From NCBI GenBank assembly GCA_040880005.1, contig JBBDJG010000024.1, positions 1 to 19,778 on the forward strand: a stretch of DNA of 19,778 nt, given 5' to 3'. The notes below the pieces were generated by a model. It worked only from the letters and a program-made list of their open reading frames with translations, searched no databases and had not been told where the DNA came from. The position numbers and the translations under genes are program-made. Below, in pieces: positions 19,601 to 19,778 of the stretch. Within the stretch, counting starts at the first letter, position 1; each line of letters opens with the position of its first letter. The stretch is from JBBDJG01 sp040880005. GTDB taxonomy: Bacteria > Actinomycetota > Thermoleophilia > Solirubrobacterales > JBBDJG01.

Positions 19601-19778
19601 TCCGAGAACACGTTCCCAACGATCCGAGGCGGCGACATCACCCGAGTGGGGTAGTGGTACTTCTCACGACGGCGGATGACCTACGCGACGTGCAAGCCCC
19701 ACCGACGGCGCTGCTACGGTAGGTCGCGGGAGTACCTCCTTCCCTCCGACGACCGTCCCGAACCCAAGCCGGGGCGGT
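19601..19778. other. No supported feature at the right edge
   Basis: No frame, RNA or clear promoter that I can support. An AAGGAGGT match on the - strand near 19735-19742 has no start codon at a suitable distance. It is probably the upstream region of the 68-aa gene or of a gene beyond the window. Confidence 0.4.

Noticed and set aside
19603..19612. GAAC-GT-GTTC-like inverted repeat as a LexA (SOS) box
   Set aside because: Actinobacterial SOS boxes have four bases between the half-sites; here there are two, and no DNA-repair gene is near.
1..19778. CRISPR array, insertion sequence, prophage or attachment site
   Set aside because: No spaced direct repeats, transposase, integrase or terminal inverted repeats were found, and composition looks even.

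Overview
The window looks like chromosomal DNA of a high-GC actinobacterium. Supporting signs are the very G+C-rich codon use, an actinobacterial-type integration host factor (mIHF) gene, frequent GTG/TTG starts, many ATGA/GTGA start-stop overlaps, and several genes whose start codon sits about 7 bases behind a TANNNT -10 box, as expected for leaderless mRNAs. The family content (ArsA-like ATPase with an HSP20-like tail, YghO-like acyltransferase, secreted C5-epimerase-like protein, two-TM and four-TM orphan proteins) resembles what I associate with Thermoleophilia/Solirubrobacterales. That placement is an inference from memory. I see no IS element, prophage, CRISPR array, tRNA or rRNA.

Layout. 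(1) 1-2738, + strand: the C-terminal half of an HAE3/MMPL-type RND transporter cut by the left edge, then a membrane-anchored thioredoxin-fold protein and a free-standing B3/B4 tRNA-editing-like protein, all joined by 4-base ATGA overlaps. (2) 2777-4441: two + strand orphan genes, a convergent mIHF paralogue, and a strong + strand intrinsic terminator that has no obvious + strand gene in front of it. (3) 4451-7974: a divergent lipid-like block. On the - strand lie a serine-palmitoyltransferase-like alpha-oxoamine synthase and a zinc MDR dehydrogenase 4 bases apart; on the + strand a YghO-type GNAT acyltransferase. Together they look like a candidate sphingolipid/ceramide pathway. (4) 7987-8295: a small one-TM protein. 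(5) 8292-11175, - strand: a TPP riboswitch followed by thiZ (ATPase), thiX (permease) and thiY (lipoprotein), an uptake system for a thiamine pyrimidine precursor. The riboswitch 3' end contains the Shine-Dalgarno of thiZ, which moves the start to a GTG at 11055 and predicts translational control.

(6) 11275-14343: a 91-aa orphan gene with three tandem 14-base repeats at its start, a 54-aa two-TM protein, and a MoxR-type AAA+ ATPase with a CoxE-like VWA protein. The MoxR gene and a divergent 63-aa two-TM protein appear to share one overlapping bidirectional -10 region with leaderless starts on both sides. (7) 14334-16511, - strand: an ArsA/Get3-family ATPase with C-terminal HSP20-like domain, a small Cys/His-motif protein and a four-TM protein, overlapping or tightly spaced. 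(8) 16533-19303: a secreted D-glucuronyl C5-epimerase-like protein divergent from a lipoprotein of the LppX/LprG-like type. (9) 19304-19778: a 9-bp hairpin and a small basic protein with a perfect 8-bp inverted repeat just ahead of its Shine-Dalgarno. Beyond 19601 I see nothing I can support.

Most interesting points: the SPT-like/YghO-like/MDR block as a candidate actinobacterial sphingolipid route; the ArsA-HSP20/Cys-motif/four-TM operon; the orphan + strand terminator at 4412-4441; and the bidirectional leaderless promoter at 14128-14151.
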